DNA from: Brachybacterium sp. Z12
Lineage (GTDB): Bacteria; Actinomycetota; Actinomycetes; Actinomycetales; Dermabacteraceae
DNA: 64,000 nucleotides
Direction: 5' to 3'
NCBI RefSeq assembly: GCF_014400405.1
Contig: NZ_CP060496.1
Span: 2,852,001 to 2,916,000 of the forward strand
Of this stretch, positions 48,732 to 59,097 are shown one piece after another (position 1 is the first letter of the stretch; every line of letters starts with the position of its first letter). The notes below the pieces were generated by a model, which saw only the letters and a list, made by a program, of their open reading frames with translations, searched no databases and was not told the origin of the DNA. The translations under genes were made by a program, and so were the position numbers.

Positions 48732-48902
48732 TCAGCCCTCGCCGAGGGGGCGCTTGAGGTACGCGACCAGGTTCTCCGGGTTCGGTCCCGGCACGACCTG
48801 GACCAGCTCCCACCCCTCCTCGCCGTAGTTGTCGAGGATCTGCTTGGTGGCGTGGATCAGCAGCGGAACGGTCAGGTATTCCCAGCGGGTGTAGGTGCTC
48901 AT
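48732..48902 (-). CDS. DUF4177-family small protein
   Basis: A 56-residue protein (MSTYTRWEYLTVPLL at the start, then GEEGWELVQVVPGPN, ending KRPLGEG). The WEY...NxxGxEGWELV pattern is the DUF4177 signature. Function unknown. In mycobacteria a homologous short gene (Rv3678A) occupies the same place. Four bases separate it from the RidA start. Confidence 0.85.
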   Translation of the reverse strand: MSTYTRWEYLTVPLLIHATKQILDNYGEEGWELVQVVPGPNPENLVAYLKRPLGEG

Positions 48903-48996
48903 ATCGCGAGCCTACCGGTGCTGGCGCAGGTGCGCCGGGACGCCGAGACGCAGCAGCCCCGCGAGACCGCCCGACCCTGGGGACGTCGCGCCGCCG

Positions 48997-49298
48997 TCAG
49001 CTGCCGACTGCCTGCTGCGCGGCGCGGCGCAGCGCGGCCGACCAGTCGCGCACATCGGGGTGGCGGCGCAGCAGCCGGCGTCGCTCGCGCTCGGTCATCC
49101 CACCCCACACCCCGAAATCGACGCGGTTGTCCAGCGCGTCGGCCAGGCACTCGGTCCTCACCGGGCACGCGCCGCAGGCGGTCTTGACCGCATGCTGCTC
49201 GCGCCCTGCACGAAAAAACCGTCCGGATCCATGCTCACGCAGGCGCCTCGTGTGGCCCAGCTCGAGTCTGTGGTGATCGGAATTGCCCCGATTGTCAT
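48997..49298 (-). CDS. WhiB-family regulator, WhiB4/WblA-like (frame break)
   Basis: An iron-sulfur transcription factor, hidden by a frame break at about 49200-49203. From ATG 49298 (GGGGACGAGG just upstream) the protein begins MTIGAIPITTDSSWATRGAC and, after one base is restored, continues with FFVQGAEQ and the cluster ligands Cys20, Cys42, Cys45 and Cys51 (CGACPVRTEC). The GVWGGMTERERRRLL turn and RRHPDV C-terminal motif follow. About 100 residues. FGVWGGMTE and LLRRHPDV fit the WhiB4/WblA branch, and its position next to a ponA2-like gene matches whiB4-ponA2 in M. tuberculosis. Confidence 0.85.
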
Positions 49299-49539
49299 CC
49301 TCGTCCCCTTCCCAGGTCCCGGATCCACGTTGATCCGTACATGTGTCTCACTGTATGGAGACGGCCGCCACAGTGCAAAACCTGCCGTGCTGCTGACACA
49401 GGGCCACTAAGCATGCTAATAGGGCGTGCCGCGGCAGCGCGCTGCTCGTCGGTCTCGTTCGCGCATCAGGTTCGTGAAGATTCCGCGCTCGTGGCATGCC
49501 TCATGGTCGCCACCATCTGGCTCCCCGTACTGTGTGACC

Positions 49540-51938
49540 ATGGCCCGCACCACGTCCGCGCCCACCTCCGGTCGCTCCCTCCCCGTCGCCCTGCTCCAGA
49601 CCGTCTATCTGCTGCTGGGGCTGCTCGCCGTCTCCGCCCTCGCCGGGGTACTGCTGGCGGCGTTCTTCCTGCCGCTGGTCTCCGCGAGCTCGGCGGTAGC
49701 CAAGGACGGGGTGGACCTGTTCGACTCGTACCCGAGCGAGCTCGAGGTCGAACCGCTGAATGAGGCCAGCCGCATCGAAGCGGCCGACGGCTCGTTGCTG
49801 GCGACCTTCTACACCGAGAACCGCATCATGGTGCCGCTCGAGGAGATCTCTCCGCACATGCAGCACGCGGTGATCGCGGTCGAGGACAGGCGCTTCCGCG
49901 AACACGGCGGCATCGACCCCAAGGGCATGATCCGCGCCTTCGCCTCGAACACCGCTGGCGGCGCCACCCAGGGCGGTTCGACGCTCACCCAGCAGTACGT
50001 GAAGAACGCGCTCCTGATGGATGCCGTCCAGCGAGGCGATCAGGAGGACATCAACTCTGCGACCGAGCAGTCCTACGGCCGCAAGCTGCGCGAGGCGAAG
50101 CTCGCGCTGTCGCTCGAGAAGCAGTGGTCGAAGGACGAGATCCTCAACGCGTACCTGAACGTGGCGCAGTTCGGCCCCTCGCAGTATGGAGTGGAGACGG
50201 CTCGCGCCATTACTTCTCCAAGAGCGCCGTGGACCTCAATCCGGGCGAGGCCGCGCTGCTGGCAGGCGTCACCAACGGGCCCAACCAGTACGATCCGGTC
50301 TCCCATCCCGAAGCTGGCGAGAAGCGCCGCAACGAGGTGCTGACCGACATGCGCCGCGACGGGTACATCACCGACGAGGAGCACGAGGAGTACTCCTCGC
50401 AGCCGGTCGGGGAGATGCTCAAGATCCAGAACGTGCGCGCGGGCTGCGCGGATGCCGGCACCAGCGGCTTCTTCTGCGACTACGTCACCCGTTCCCTGCT
50501 GAACGATCCGACCTTCGCGCCCACCTACGAGGAGCGCCGCAAGCTGCTCTACGGCGGCGGGCTCACGATCCGCACCACGCTGGATCCGCAGACGCAGGCC
50601 GCGGCCACCGAGGTCCTGCAGCGCAAGGTCCCCGGCGATGCCCAGCACGGCTTCGGCCACTCGATCGTGACGGTCGAGCCGGGCACCGGAAATATCCTCA
50701 CGATGGCCGAGAACCGGTCGTTCAACCCCCACCAGGAGGTTCAGCCGGGCGAGACCGCGATCAACTACAACGTTCCGCAGGCGCTCGGCGGCGGAAGCGG
50801 CTTCCCGGTCGGCTCGACGTTCAAGCCCTTCGTGCTCCAGCAATGGCTCGAGCGCGACCGGTCCATCTACGACCGGGTCAGCACGGCGCGCGAACCGATC
50901 ACCTACGCCCCGGCGAAGTGCCTCGGCGGCGGGGCCTGGCGGGAGACCCCGGGCTGGAACCCGGACAACGCGGTCTCCGTGCGCATCGCCCCGATGGAGA
51001 CGGTCCTGAACTCGACCAAGTTCTCGATCAACACCAGCTTCACGGACATGTCCAGCCAGCTGGACCTGTGCGAGATCGCGGACTCCGCGCGCAACATCGG
51101 TGTCGTCCCCGCGACGTACAACCCATACGACCCGACCACCTGGGAGATGCCGATCGAGGACATGTACGGCACCGGCCTGGCACCGGCGGCACTGGTCCTC
51201 GGCGAGCTGAACATCTCGGCCCTCGACATGGCTGGCGCCTACGCGACCTGGGCCGCAGGCGGCACCTACTGCAAGCCGCAGGCCATCACCGAGGTCATCG
51301 ATCGCAACGGCGACGCGATGGAGATCTCGGGAGCCGAGTGCCACCAGGCGGTGGAGAAGGAGATCGCGGACACCATGGCCTGGGTGCTCCAGCAGGACCT
51401 CGAGGATCCGAAGGCGACCGGTCGCGGCAAGATCATCGACGGCCACCCCGCGGGCGGCAAGACCGGCACCTCGGGTCGCCAGTTCCACACCTGGTACGTC
51501 GGCTTCACCCGCCAGATGTCCACGGCGGTGTGGTTCGGACACCCGCAGGGGGACGTGCGCCCGGGCGGTTTCGACGTCGACGGCCAGATGCTCCGGAGCG
51601 GCAGCGTCTGGGGCAACACGATCTCCCTGCCCACCTGGCAGGAGTACATGAACCGTGCGCATGAGGGCCTGCCCAGCAAGCCGTTCCCGGGGGCTCCCAA
51701 CCCCTCGAGCAAGCCCGCCGGCGAGAACATCCAGCAGGGTGTCGTGCCCGATGTCTCCGGCATGGTGCTCAGCAAGGCGCAGGCCACCGTCGAGGCCGCC
51801 GGGTACCGGGTCGACGTGCGCAACGAATCCAGCTCCGATGTCGATCAGTGGTACGTGATCGGCACCGATCCGGCGCCCGGGACCCGGCTGCCCGAGCACG
51901 AGACCGTGGTCATCCGCCAGTCCTCCGGAGAGGGCTGA
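49540..51938 (+). CDS. Bifunctional class A penicillin-binding protein with PASTA domain (frame break)
   Basis: Peptidoglycan glycosyltransferase and transpeptidase, PonA2-like. One N-terminal membrane helix (about 17-40) precedes the GT51 domain (EDRRFREHGGIDPKG, GGSTLTQQYVKN). The transpeptidase has GSTFKPF (SXXK), SIN (SXN) and GGKTGTS (KTG). A single PASTA domain ends the protein (GVVPDVSGMVLSKAQATVEAAGYRV). The frame breaks at about 50200-50202 within YGVETASRHYFSKSAVDLNPGEAALLAG. Corrected length is about 799 residues. It is divergent from the WhiB-like gene and followed one base later by the metallophosphoesterase, as in mycobacteria. Confidence 0.94.
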
Positions 51939-51939
51939 G

Positions 51940-52885
51940 ATGCCGCTGACCTCGACCGCCGCCAAGACTGCGGGCGCCCTGGGCGCCCTGGGACTGGGGG
52001 CCGGCGCAGCGGCGCACATCTGGGCGCGCCATATCGAGATCCATCAGTACACGCTGCGTGAGCTGGAGCTGCGGATCCTCCCGCCGGGCGCTCGCACGAT
52101 CAGAGTGCTCCACATCAGCGACATCCACCTGATGCCGGATCAGGATCGCAAGCTGGCGTTCCTCGAGCATCTGGGGATGCTGCAGCCCCACCTGGTGATC
52201 AACACCGGGGACAACATCTCCTCCGCCGCCTCCGTGCCGGTCCTGGCCGAGGTGCTGGCGCCGCTGCTGCGGCGGCCCGGCGCCTTCGTGCTGGGTTCGA
52301 ACGACATGTTCGCGCCTGGCCCGAAGAACCCCGCGCGGTACCTGCTGCCGGATCCGCGCCCGGAGGGCATGACCGAGCCGAGGGAGCTGACGCTGCCCAC
52401 CGAGGAGCTCGTCGGGAGGCTCTCCGAGCACGGCTGGAAGGACCTCACCAACACCCGCGCGAGCATCGAGCTGGGCGGCCTGGAGGTGCGCCTGGTCGGG
52501 GTCGACGATCCCCACCTCGAGCGTGATGAGATGCCTGCCGCGACCTCCCCGGCCGCTCCCCTCCCGGAGCACGGCAACGTGCTCCGCCTGGGGTCGCGCA
52601 CGCGCCCTACCAGCGGGTCCTGGACTCCTTCGTCGCCGACGGCGCGGACCTGATCCTGGCCGGCCACACCCATGGCGGCCAGCTGCGACTGCCGGGGATC
52701 GGCGCGCTGGTGACCAACTGCGACCTCCCCGCCAGCAGGCGCGAGGCCTGTCCGACTGGAGCCGGGTGCCCCTGCACGTCAGCGCCGGGATGGGTGCGAG
52801 CCCGTACTCGAACTACCGCTTCCTGACTCCGCCGGAGGCGACGTTGCTCACGTTGCGCGCCCCGAAGCGCTCCTCGGGCGAGTGA
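51940..52885 (+). CDS. Metallophosphoesterase, YkuE type (two frame breaks)
   Basis: A calcineurin-like phosphoesterase of about 315 residues. The N-terminus has a signal-anchor (TAGALGALGLGAGAAAHIWA). Metal motifs: HISDIHLMP, NTGDNIS, GSNDMF (variant of GNHD) and AGHTHGGQL. Frame breaks lie in the G-run 52590-52593 (one G missing) and near 52731; the corrected C-terminus reads GLSDWSRVPLHVSAGMGASPYSNYRFLTPPEATLLTL. Corresponds to Rv3683, next to ponA2. Confidence 0.9.
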
Positions 52886-52942
52886 GCGCGGCCGACGCCT
52901 GCTAATGTTGCTCCTCGGTGAACCGCTTCGGCGAGGCACCTC

Positions 52943-53018
<76 letters not shown>

Positions 53019-53021
53019 GGA

Positions 53022-53062
53022 GAGAAGGGCCGTGGGATCGAGAGATCTCACGGCCCTTCTCG
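53022..53062 (+). terminator. Terminator of tRNA-Pro
   Basis: 18-bp arms (53022-53039, 53045-53062) with one G-U pair around GAGAG, six bases after the tRNA. Confidence 0.85.
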
Positions 53063-53542
53063 TCATTCCCGGCGCGTCATTCCGGGCGTCCGCCCCGCGG
53101 GATCACCCCCGACCCGCACCCCGATATGCCCCCGGGCGCGGAGGGCATCGCAGGTGCCGGAGCGGCGTCCTCACCTCGAATATCTCCCGGAATGCTCGAT
53201 ATCGAATTTCCGATACTCATTCACCGTTGAATTACAGTCGCGTAATTACCACAGCGGTATGAGCGATTTCGAGGGGAACACGGGGCAGCTTCGTTGTTTT
53301 TTGTAAAATCTTAGTAAAGACGTAGATGGCGGCAGGCAAACTCCCCTGTGGGGTGCCCACGACCTGCACATACAGTGGCGGATGGTGCCGCCCTGCTCGG
53401 ACGGCGCTCACCGGGTTGCCGCCTTCCCGTCACCGGCCCGGTCGCTTCCTCCCCTTCCCTGGTGACGGGCGCAGGCCTCGCGCGCGACATCCCCGTCGCC
53501 GCACAGCCCTCTGCGTGGCGACAGAGAAAGTGATCGCTACCG
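53063..53542 (+). promoter_or_regulatory. Long AT-richer 5' region of the NlpC/P60 gene
   Basis: 480 bases without a gene. The stretch from about 53180 to 53330 is noticeably AT-richer than the rest of the window and includes TCGATATCGA (53196) and TTGTTTTTTGTAAAATCTTAG (from 53294), likely promoter material. A GC-rich leader of about 200 nt follows with several possible stems (CTCCCCTGTGGGG near 53341; GGTGACGGGC near 53461 can pair with GCCCGGTCGC/CCCGTCACC near 53426). A structured leader is plausible. I could not match it to a known riboswitch. Confidence 0.45.
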
Positions 53543-54895
53543 ATGTTCCGCACAGCTCCACGAGGCACGCACCGGGCCACCGGCCGTGCCGTGATCGATT
53601 ACCGAGGGCTCGCCGCCCCGGTGGGTCGGGGTGTCGGAGGTGCCGCCGTCATCGGCGCAGTCTCCGCCACCGCCGCCCTCGCCGGCGGCGCCACGGCCAC
53701 CGCCCAGGCGCCCGCCGCCTCGACCTTCGGGACCGTGCGCGGCGCCGCCCCCAGCGTCGCCCCCGCGTCCCCGTCCCAGCACACCTCCGTCAAGCTCCGT
53801 CTCGGCGCTCGCGGAGCTTCCGTGACCTACCTCCAGCAGCAGCTCAACGCCCATGGCGCATCCCTGAACACGGATGGCGTCTTCGGCGCGGCCACGCTGC
53901 GTGCCGTCAAGAGTCAGCAGTCCCGCGCCGGCATCGGCGTCGACGGCGTGGTCGGTCCCAAGACCTGGAGCGCCCTGACCGGCTCCTCGTCCGCACCGGC
54001 GAACCCCTCGTCCGGCAGCTCGCAGCCCAAGCTCCGCACGGGCAGCCGCGGAGCGGCCGTGACCACCCTGCAGAAGCAGCTCAACTCTGCCGGAGCCTCG
54101 ATCGCGCAGGACGGCAAGTTCGGCCCCGCGACCGCCTCGGCTGTGCGCAGCCTGCAGTCGTCCGCCGGGATCGGCGTGGACGGCGTGGTCGGCCCCAAGA
54201 CCTGGGCGGTGCTCGGCAACGGCACCTCGATCGGCGGTGGCGGCGGCTCGACCTCCGCTCCGTCGAAGCCCACGTCGCAGCCCAAGCTCCGTCAGGGCGA
54301 TCGCGGCAACGCCGTGAAGACCCTGCAGACGAAGCTCAACGAGCGCGGTGCCTCGATCGCCGTGGACGGCTCCTTCGGCCGTGGCACGGCGAACGCGGTG
54401 CGCTCCCTCCAGTCCGCCGCCAAGATCGGCGTGGACGGCGTCGTCGGCCCCCAGACCTGGAACGCGGCCAACAGCAACGTCCGCATCTCCGGCGGCGGGG
54501 CGAGCCGCGACGACAACCGCGGCCCCAGCACCGGCACCTCGGTCAACGGGCAGGCCATCGTCAACGCGGCCCGTGCCCAGACCGGCCTCCGCTACACCTG
54601 GGGCGGCTCCTCGCCGTCCACCGGCATGGACTGCTCCGGGCTGGTGTACTACGCGTACAACCAGGCCGGGGTGAACCTGCCGCGCAAGACCGCGAAGGGC
54701 TACACCTTCGGCGGTCGGATCATCTCCCAGTCCGAGGCGAAGCCGGGCGACCTCGTCGCCTTCACCGGCAACAACTACGGACACATGGGGATCTACACCG
54801 GCAACGGTCGCATCATCGACGCCTCCGGCTCGCGCCAGCAGGTCGTCGAGCGCTCCATCTGGAACGCACCGCACGTGTTCGTCACCTACCGCTGA
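53543..54895 (+). CDS. Secreted NlpC/P60 endopeptidase with three peptidoglycan-binding repeats
   Basis: A 450-residue cell-wall hydrolase. A signal peptide-like hydrophobic stretch (VGGAAVIGAVSATAALAGG) precedes three PG_binding_1 repeats of about 70 residues, each with LR.G.RG..V..LQ..LN..GAS and GIGVDGVVGP.TW; they start near residues 84, 161 and 247. The NlpC/P60 domain at the C-terminus has the Cys of MDCSGLVYYAY, the His of NYGHMGIY and the acidic/polar third residue in GRIIDAS. Such enzymes cleave peptide cross-bridges. It is uninterrupted and followed by a terminator. Confidence 0.93.
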   Translation: MFRTAPRGTHRATGRAVIDYRGLAAPVGRGVGGAAVIGAVSATAALAGGATATAQAPAASTFGTVRGAAPSVAPASPSQHTSVKLRLGARGASVTYLQQQLNAHGASLNTDGVFGAATLRAVKSQQSRAGIGVDGVVGPKTWSALTGSSSAPANPSSGSSQPKLRTGSRGAAVTTLQKQLNSAGASIAQDGKFGPATASAVRSLQSSAGIGVDGVVGPKTWAVLGNGTSIGGGGGSTSAPSKPTSQPKLRQGDRGNAVKTLQTKLNERGASIAVDGSFGRGTANAVRSLQSAAKIGVDGVVGPQTWNAANSNVRISGGGASRDDNRGPSTGTSVNGQAIVNAARAQTGLRYTWGGSSPSTGMDCSGLVYYAYNQAGVNLPRKTAKGYTFGGRIISQSEAKPGDLVAFTGNNYGHMGIYTGNGRIIDASGSRQQVVERSIWNAPHVFVTYR

Positions 54896-54984
54896 TCATC
54901 CGACCAGCACGCAGGAGACGGATATAAGGCCACGACGGCCTGCTCGACGCGAGAGCGTCACCGGGAAGGAGCAGGGCGGCGTGA

Positions 54985-55017
54985 GGGAGCCCGGTCGGCA
55001 TCGCCGACCGGGCTCCC
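54985..55017 (+). terminator. Terminator after NlpC/P60 gene
   Basis: 15-bp perfect arms (54985-54999, 55003-55017) around ATC, 90 bp after the stop codon. Confidence 0.78.
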
Positions 55018-55103
55018 GTGCATCTGCCTGATGGCGACGTGACCCACGCCTCCGTGGCAAACTGGTGTGGATCACGATCGCTGTCGTCGTTCCAGGAGAT
55101 TCC

Positions 55104-56513
55104 ATGTCCGATCCCATCGCCCTCGTCCCGCTGCCCCAGTCCGTCGTGTGGTCGGAGGGCGTCTGGACGACGAGCGATCCCTGGGAGGGGCTCTCCGTCG
55201 GCCTGAACGACTCCCTGCCGCCCACGGAGTACGCGCTGTCCATCTCCCCCGCGGGAGCGGCTCTCAGCGCCGGCAGCGAGGCCGCGCTCGCGGACGGCCG
55301 CAACACCTTCGCCCAGATCGTCACCGGGGCGGAGGGAGCGATCCCCTGCGTGACGATCTCGGACCGCCCGAAGTACGCCTGGCGCGGTCTCCACATCGAC
55401 GTCGCCCGTCATTTCCTCCCGGTCGAGGAGATCGAGACGTTCATCGATGCGATGGCCCTGCACCGGCTCAACGTGCTGCACCTCCACCTCACCGACGATC
55501 AGGGCTGGCGCGTCGAGATCAAGGGCTACCCGCGACTGACCGAGGTCGGTGCCTGGCGTGAGCAGACCCTGATCGGGTCCATGAACACTCCTGAGGAGAC
55601 CTGGGCCTTCGACGGCACGCCCCACGGCGGTTTCTACACCCAGGAGGACCTCAAGGGCCTGGTCGAGTACGCACGGCGCCGCGGCATCATGATCGTGCCC
55701 GAGGTGTGGACCTGCCCGGGCACATGCAGGCCGCGATCGCCGCCTATCCCGAGCTCGGCAACTTCCCCGAGCAGCAGGTGGGGGTGCGCGAGGTATGGGG
55801 CATCTCCGACCACGTCCTCGGAGTCTCCGACGAGGTGTTCGACTTCCTACGCGATGTGCTGACCCAGATCGCCGGCATCTTCCCCGCCCCCTACGTGCAC
55901 ATCGGCGGCGACGAGTGCCCGCGCGGGGAGTGGGAGCGCTCGCCCGCCGCACGTGCACGGCTGAACGAATGGGGGCTGACCCGGATCTCCGAGCTCCAGG
56001 GCCGCTTCACGCAGTTCGCCTCCGATGTCCTGCGTGAGCACGGCAAGCGGGTCATCGCCTGGGATGAGGTGCTCGAGACCCATCTGCCCGACGACACCAT
56101 CATCATGAACTGGCGTGACGCCGCCGGTGTGGGGACCGCGGTCGATCGCGGGTTCCAGACGATCATCTCCACGCACGATCAGACCTACCTGAACTACTAC
56201 CAGGCGGATCCGAAGGGCGAGCCCGTCGCGCTCGGGAAGCCCACCTCGCTCAAGGACGTCTACACCGCACAGCTCGAGCCCGCGAAGCTGTCCGAGGACA
56301 AGCGCGGACTGCTGCTCGGGGTGCAGGCCCAGCTGTGGTCCGAGTACCTGCCCGATGCCGCGAGCTTCCAGTACATGGCCTTCCCCGCCTGTGCGCCCTC
56401 GCCGAGCGTGCCTGGGGCTCCCCGGAGCAGAGCTGGGAGGAGTTCGAGGAGCGTCTGCGCGCCCACCTGCCCCGCCTGGACGCATTCGGCATCCGTTACC
56501 GCCCCTGGACTGA
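55104..56513 (+). CDS. Beta-N-acetylhexosaminidase, GH20 (three frame breaks)
   Basis: Removes terminal N-acetylhexosamine; it has no signal peptide, so probably acts in the cytosol on imported oligosaccharides. GH20 signatures: WRGLHIDVARHFLPVEEIETFIDAMALHRLNVLHLHLTDDQ region, VDLPGHMQAAIAAYPELG, and the catalytic Asp-Glu pair in HIGGDECPRGEW. Frame breaks at 55705-55708 (GTGTGG where GTGG is expected, or one base missing), 56383-56386 (missing C) and 56502-56505 (missing C). With the last corrected, the protein ends RYRPLD at TGA 56511-56513, just before the next gene. About 470 residues. Confidence 0.9.
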
Positions 56514-56514
56514 G

Positions 56515-57120
56515 ATGAGCTCCTCCCACCACGATGCGCACCCGTACGGGCGCTCGGCTGACGACGTCCGGCGTCGTGATCAGCGCCTGCGTCGCACCCG
56601 GCGGATGCGGGCGATCCAGCTGACGATCTTCTCGCTCCTGGCCGTGGTCCTGGTCGCGATCGGGGTGTACGCCGTCGGGGAGCTGCGGGAGCCGTCGGCC
56701 GAGCCCGGGGTCATCTCGCCGAAGTCCTTCGGGCGCGACCCTGTCGAGCTGACCTGCCCCGAGCCGGACGCTGTGCCGCTGCCGCCCGGGGACGTCACGG
56801 TGACGGTGATGAACGGGACCTCCCGCGGCGGTCTCGCCGGGGACGTCTCTGAGGATCTCGCCGGACGCGGCTTCGTGCTCGAGACCCCCGGGAACACTGG
56901 GAAGGCCTCGGGGCCCGCCACGATCGTGCACGGGCCCGACGGCTACCTGGCGGCGGAGTCGGTGCGGGTGCAGGTGCAGGGCGCCCAGCTGAGTCTGGAT
57001 ACGGCTCGTGAGGGCACGGGGGTGGACCTGCTGCTCGGGGACGGCTTCACGGGCCTGGAGGACGAGGCCACGGCCACTGCGGCTCTCGAGCAGCCCGTGA
57101 CGATGCCGGAGGACTGCTGA
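56515..57120 (+). CDS. LytR_C domain membrane protein
   Basis: A 201-residue protein whose start is obscured because an apparent long frame runs into it from the GH20 gene. ATG 56515 lies one base after the GH20 stop. A cytoplasmic basic segment (RRRDQRLRRTRR) and one membrane helix (about 31-52) precede an extracellular domain with VTVMNGTSRGGLAGDVSEDLAGRGF, the LytR_C (VanZ-linked cell envelope) pattern. Stand-alone LytR_C proteins occur in actinobacteria beside wall-polymer genes; function unknown. Confidence 0.82.
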   Translation: MSSSHHDAHPYGRSADDVRRRDQRLRRTRRMRAIQLTIFSLLAVVLVAIGVYAVGELREPSAEPGVISPKSFGRDPVELTCPEPDAVPLPPGDVTVTVMNGTSRGGLAGDVSEDLAGRGFVLETPGNTGKASGPATIVHGPDGYLAAESVRVQVQGAQLSLDTAREGTGVDLLLGDGFTGLEDEATATAALEQPVTMPEDC

Positions 57121-57136
57121 GGCCCCTTCGTGCGGG

Positions 57137-59097
57137 TCAGTCCTCCCAGGCGCGGCGGTCGGCCTCCATGCGCGTGCCGATCCACAGGCTGACGCTCCCG
57201 CCGAAGAGCAGCAGGGCGACGATCGTGCCGAACACCGCTGCGGTGCTCGGGGTGGAGGGCAGCAGGCCGACCAGCAGGCTGTTGATCCCGGTGACCTCCG
57301 GCCCGGCGTCCGCGCCCGCGGCGAGGTCCGGGTCCACGTCGACGACGAAGTTCGCGCTGACCGGGATTCCCCGCTGTCGAGCACGTGATACGTGATCACG
57401 GCGGTGCGCCCCGTGAACCCCTCCTCGGGGGTGAAGGTCACCGCACCGTTGCCCGCCACGGTGTACACGCCCTCGCCGGGGATCAGGAGGCGCTTGCCGC
57501 GTCCGTTCTCGAGCTGGGAGAGGTTCGTGGCGGAGAGCGAGCTGATCTCGACCGATTCGGGCACCAGAGGCTGCGATCCGCTGCCGGCGGTGTCGTTGCC
57601 CAGCACGTCCACGGTGAGCGCTGTCTCGGGCGCGGTGCGGCCCTCGTCGTCTCGCAGCGTGGCGACCACCGGCGAGAAGACAGCCTCGAGGGTGGCGTCG
57701 ATGGGGTTGTCGGCGTAGACGCCGCGGGCGGTCACCTCCACTGATGCCACCGACTCCGTGAACCCGGCCTCCGGGGTCATCCGCACCACGCCGGTCGCGA
57801 AGTCGATCTCCCAGGTCCCCTCGCCGGGGACCGTCAGCGTGGTGCCGTCCTCCGAGAGCTCGGCCCCCTCCGGCAGCGATCCGGGGTCGAAGCTCAACGA
57901 GTCCGAGCGGATGTCCCGGATCCCGCTGCCGAGGTCGAAGCTGATCTCCTCCCCGGCGGGCCTGCCTGCGACCGGGGCAGCAGGATCGGGTAGGCGGTGC
58001 TGAGCAGCGCGGTCGCGGCCTGGGCGCCGTCGCCGTCGCCACCGGTGATGCCCATCGGGGCGGTCTCGCGCACCTCCGCGCTCTCCGGCGAGAACCGGAC
58101 GGTGGCCGCAGCGCGGTCCAGCTCCCAGGTCCCCTCTCCCGGCACCACGACCTGGGTGTCATCTGCCGAGGCCTCGAAGGACTCCGGATCGCCGAGCGGC
58201 TGGAGCCGCAGGGTCTCCGGATCGACGTGCTGCTGCCCCTCGCCCACCACGAACACGATGTCCTGCCCGTAGGGGGCGGACCAGTCGAGGTCCGAGATGA
58301 TCGGGACGGTGAGCGTCACGCGTCCGGCACGTTCTGTCGCACCCTCCTCGTCCTCGACCACGAAGCGGACCGGGTCGATCTGACGCCCCATGCCGAGGCT
58401 GGACGGGGTGAGGGTGAGCGCACTGCCGTCGGCCGCGAGCTGCCAGGTCCCCTGATCGGGCACGGTGACCCGGCTCCCGTCGGACAGCGCCGTGGAGCCG
58501 GCGGGCAGACCGACCAGGTCCAGTCGGAGGGCTCCACCGGCCGGGACATCCCCGTGACATCGATGCGGACCGCCTCACCGGCGGAGCCGTGGACGGTGAT
58601 CTCCTCGAGCTCGAGCAGCTCCGGGGTGAGCACGACGGGCAGGGAGCGGCTGCCGTGGATGCTTCCGATGGTCAGCGCGACCGGTGTGGTCGGGCCCTCC
58701 GCTCCGGGTTCCGGGGTGAACACCAGATCCTCGCCGAGCAGGGACCAGCTCCCCTCCCCTGCGACAGCGATGCTGCGGGAGTCCTCCCCAGGGCCATCTG
58801 TGCCCGCAGGGGAGCATCGATTTCCTCCGGCAGGCCCAGGCGTGCGGAGCTGATGTCGAGCTCGGCCTCGACGTCGTCCTCGATCAGCGCCACCAGCGGG
58901 GTCCGCGTCACCGAGCTGGGGACCATCTCCAGCGTGGTGGTCTCGGCGGGGAAGCTGAACGGGCCGTCCTCGCCGAGCGCAGAAGCGGGCAGGGCGGTCG
59001 ACAGCGCGAGCCCGCCGGCGGCGCACAGCGCTGCAACACGCACGGCCAGGGATCCCGGACGTGCGCGCGAGGGGCGACGCGACGACGGCTCGGGCAC
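57137..59097 (-). CDS. Large cell-surface protein with CshA-like repeats and C-terminal membrane anchor (four frame breaks)
   Basis: About 654 residues after correction. A signal peptide (VAALCAAGGLALSTALPASA) leads to five beta-sandwich repeats carrying the G(E/Q)G(T/S)W/Y...V.FTPE pattern, at about 58740, 58455, 58140, 57828 and 57483, like CshA-type or tandem-95 adhesin repeats; one contains the TVDVLGNDT motif. A transmembrane helix (VFGTIVALLLFGGSVSLWIG) and a short basic tail end the protein. Three of the frame breaks are one missing base in a G/C run (57369, 57974, 58809); the fourth, near 58523, is outside a run. GTG 59097 lies six bases after TACCCT, so the transcript may be leaderless. 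Likely adhesion or wall architecture. Confidence 0.78.

Noticed and set aside
53271..53542. Possible c-di-AMP (ydaO) riboswitch upstream of the NlpC/P60 gene
   Set aside because: The context is right and short blocks such as GGTTGCCG and CCCGTCA are present, but the ordered consensus (GGGGGAACC, GGGGTGAATC, then CCGAACCCGTCAGCTAACC) cannot be laid out along the sequence.
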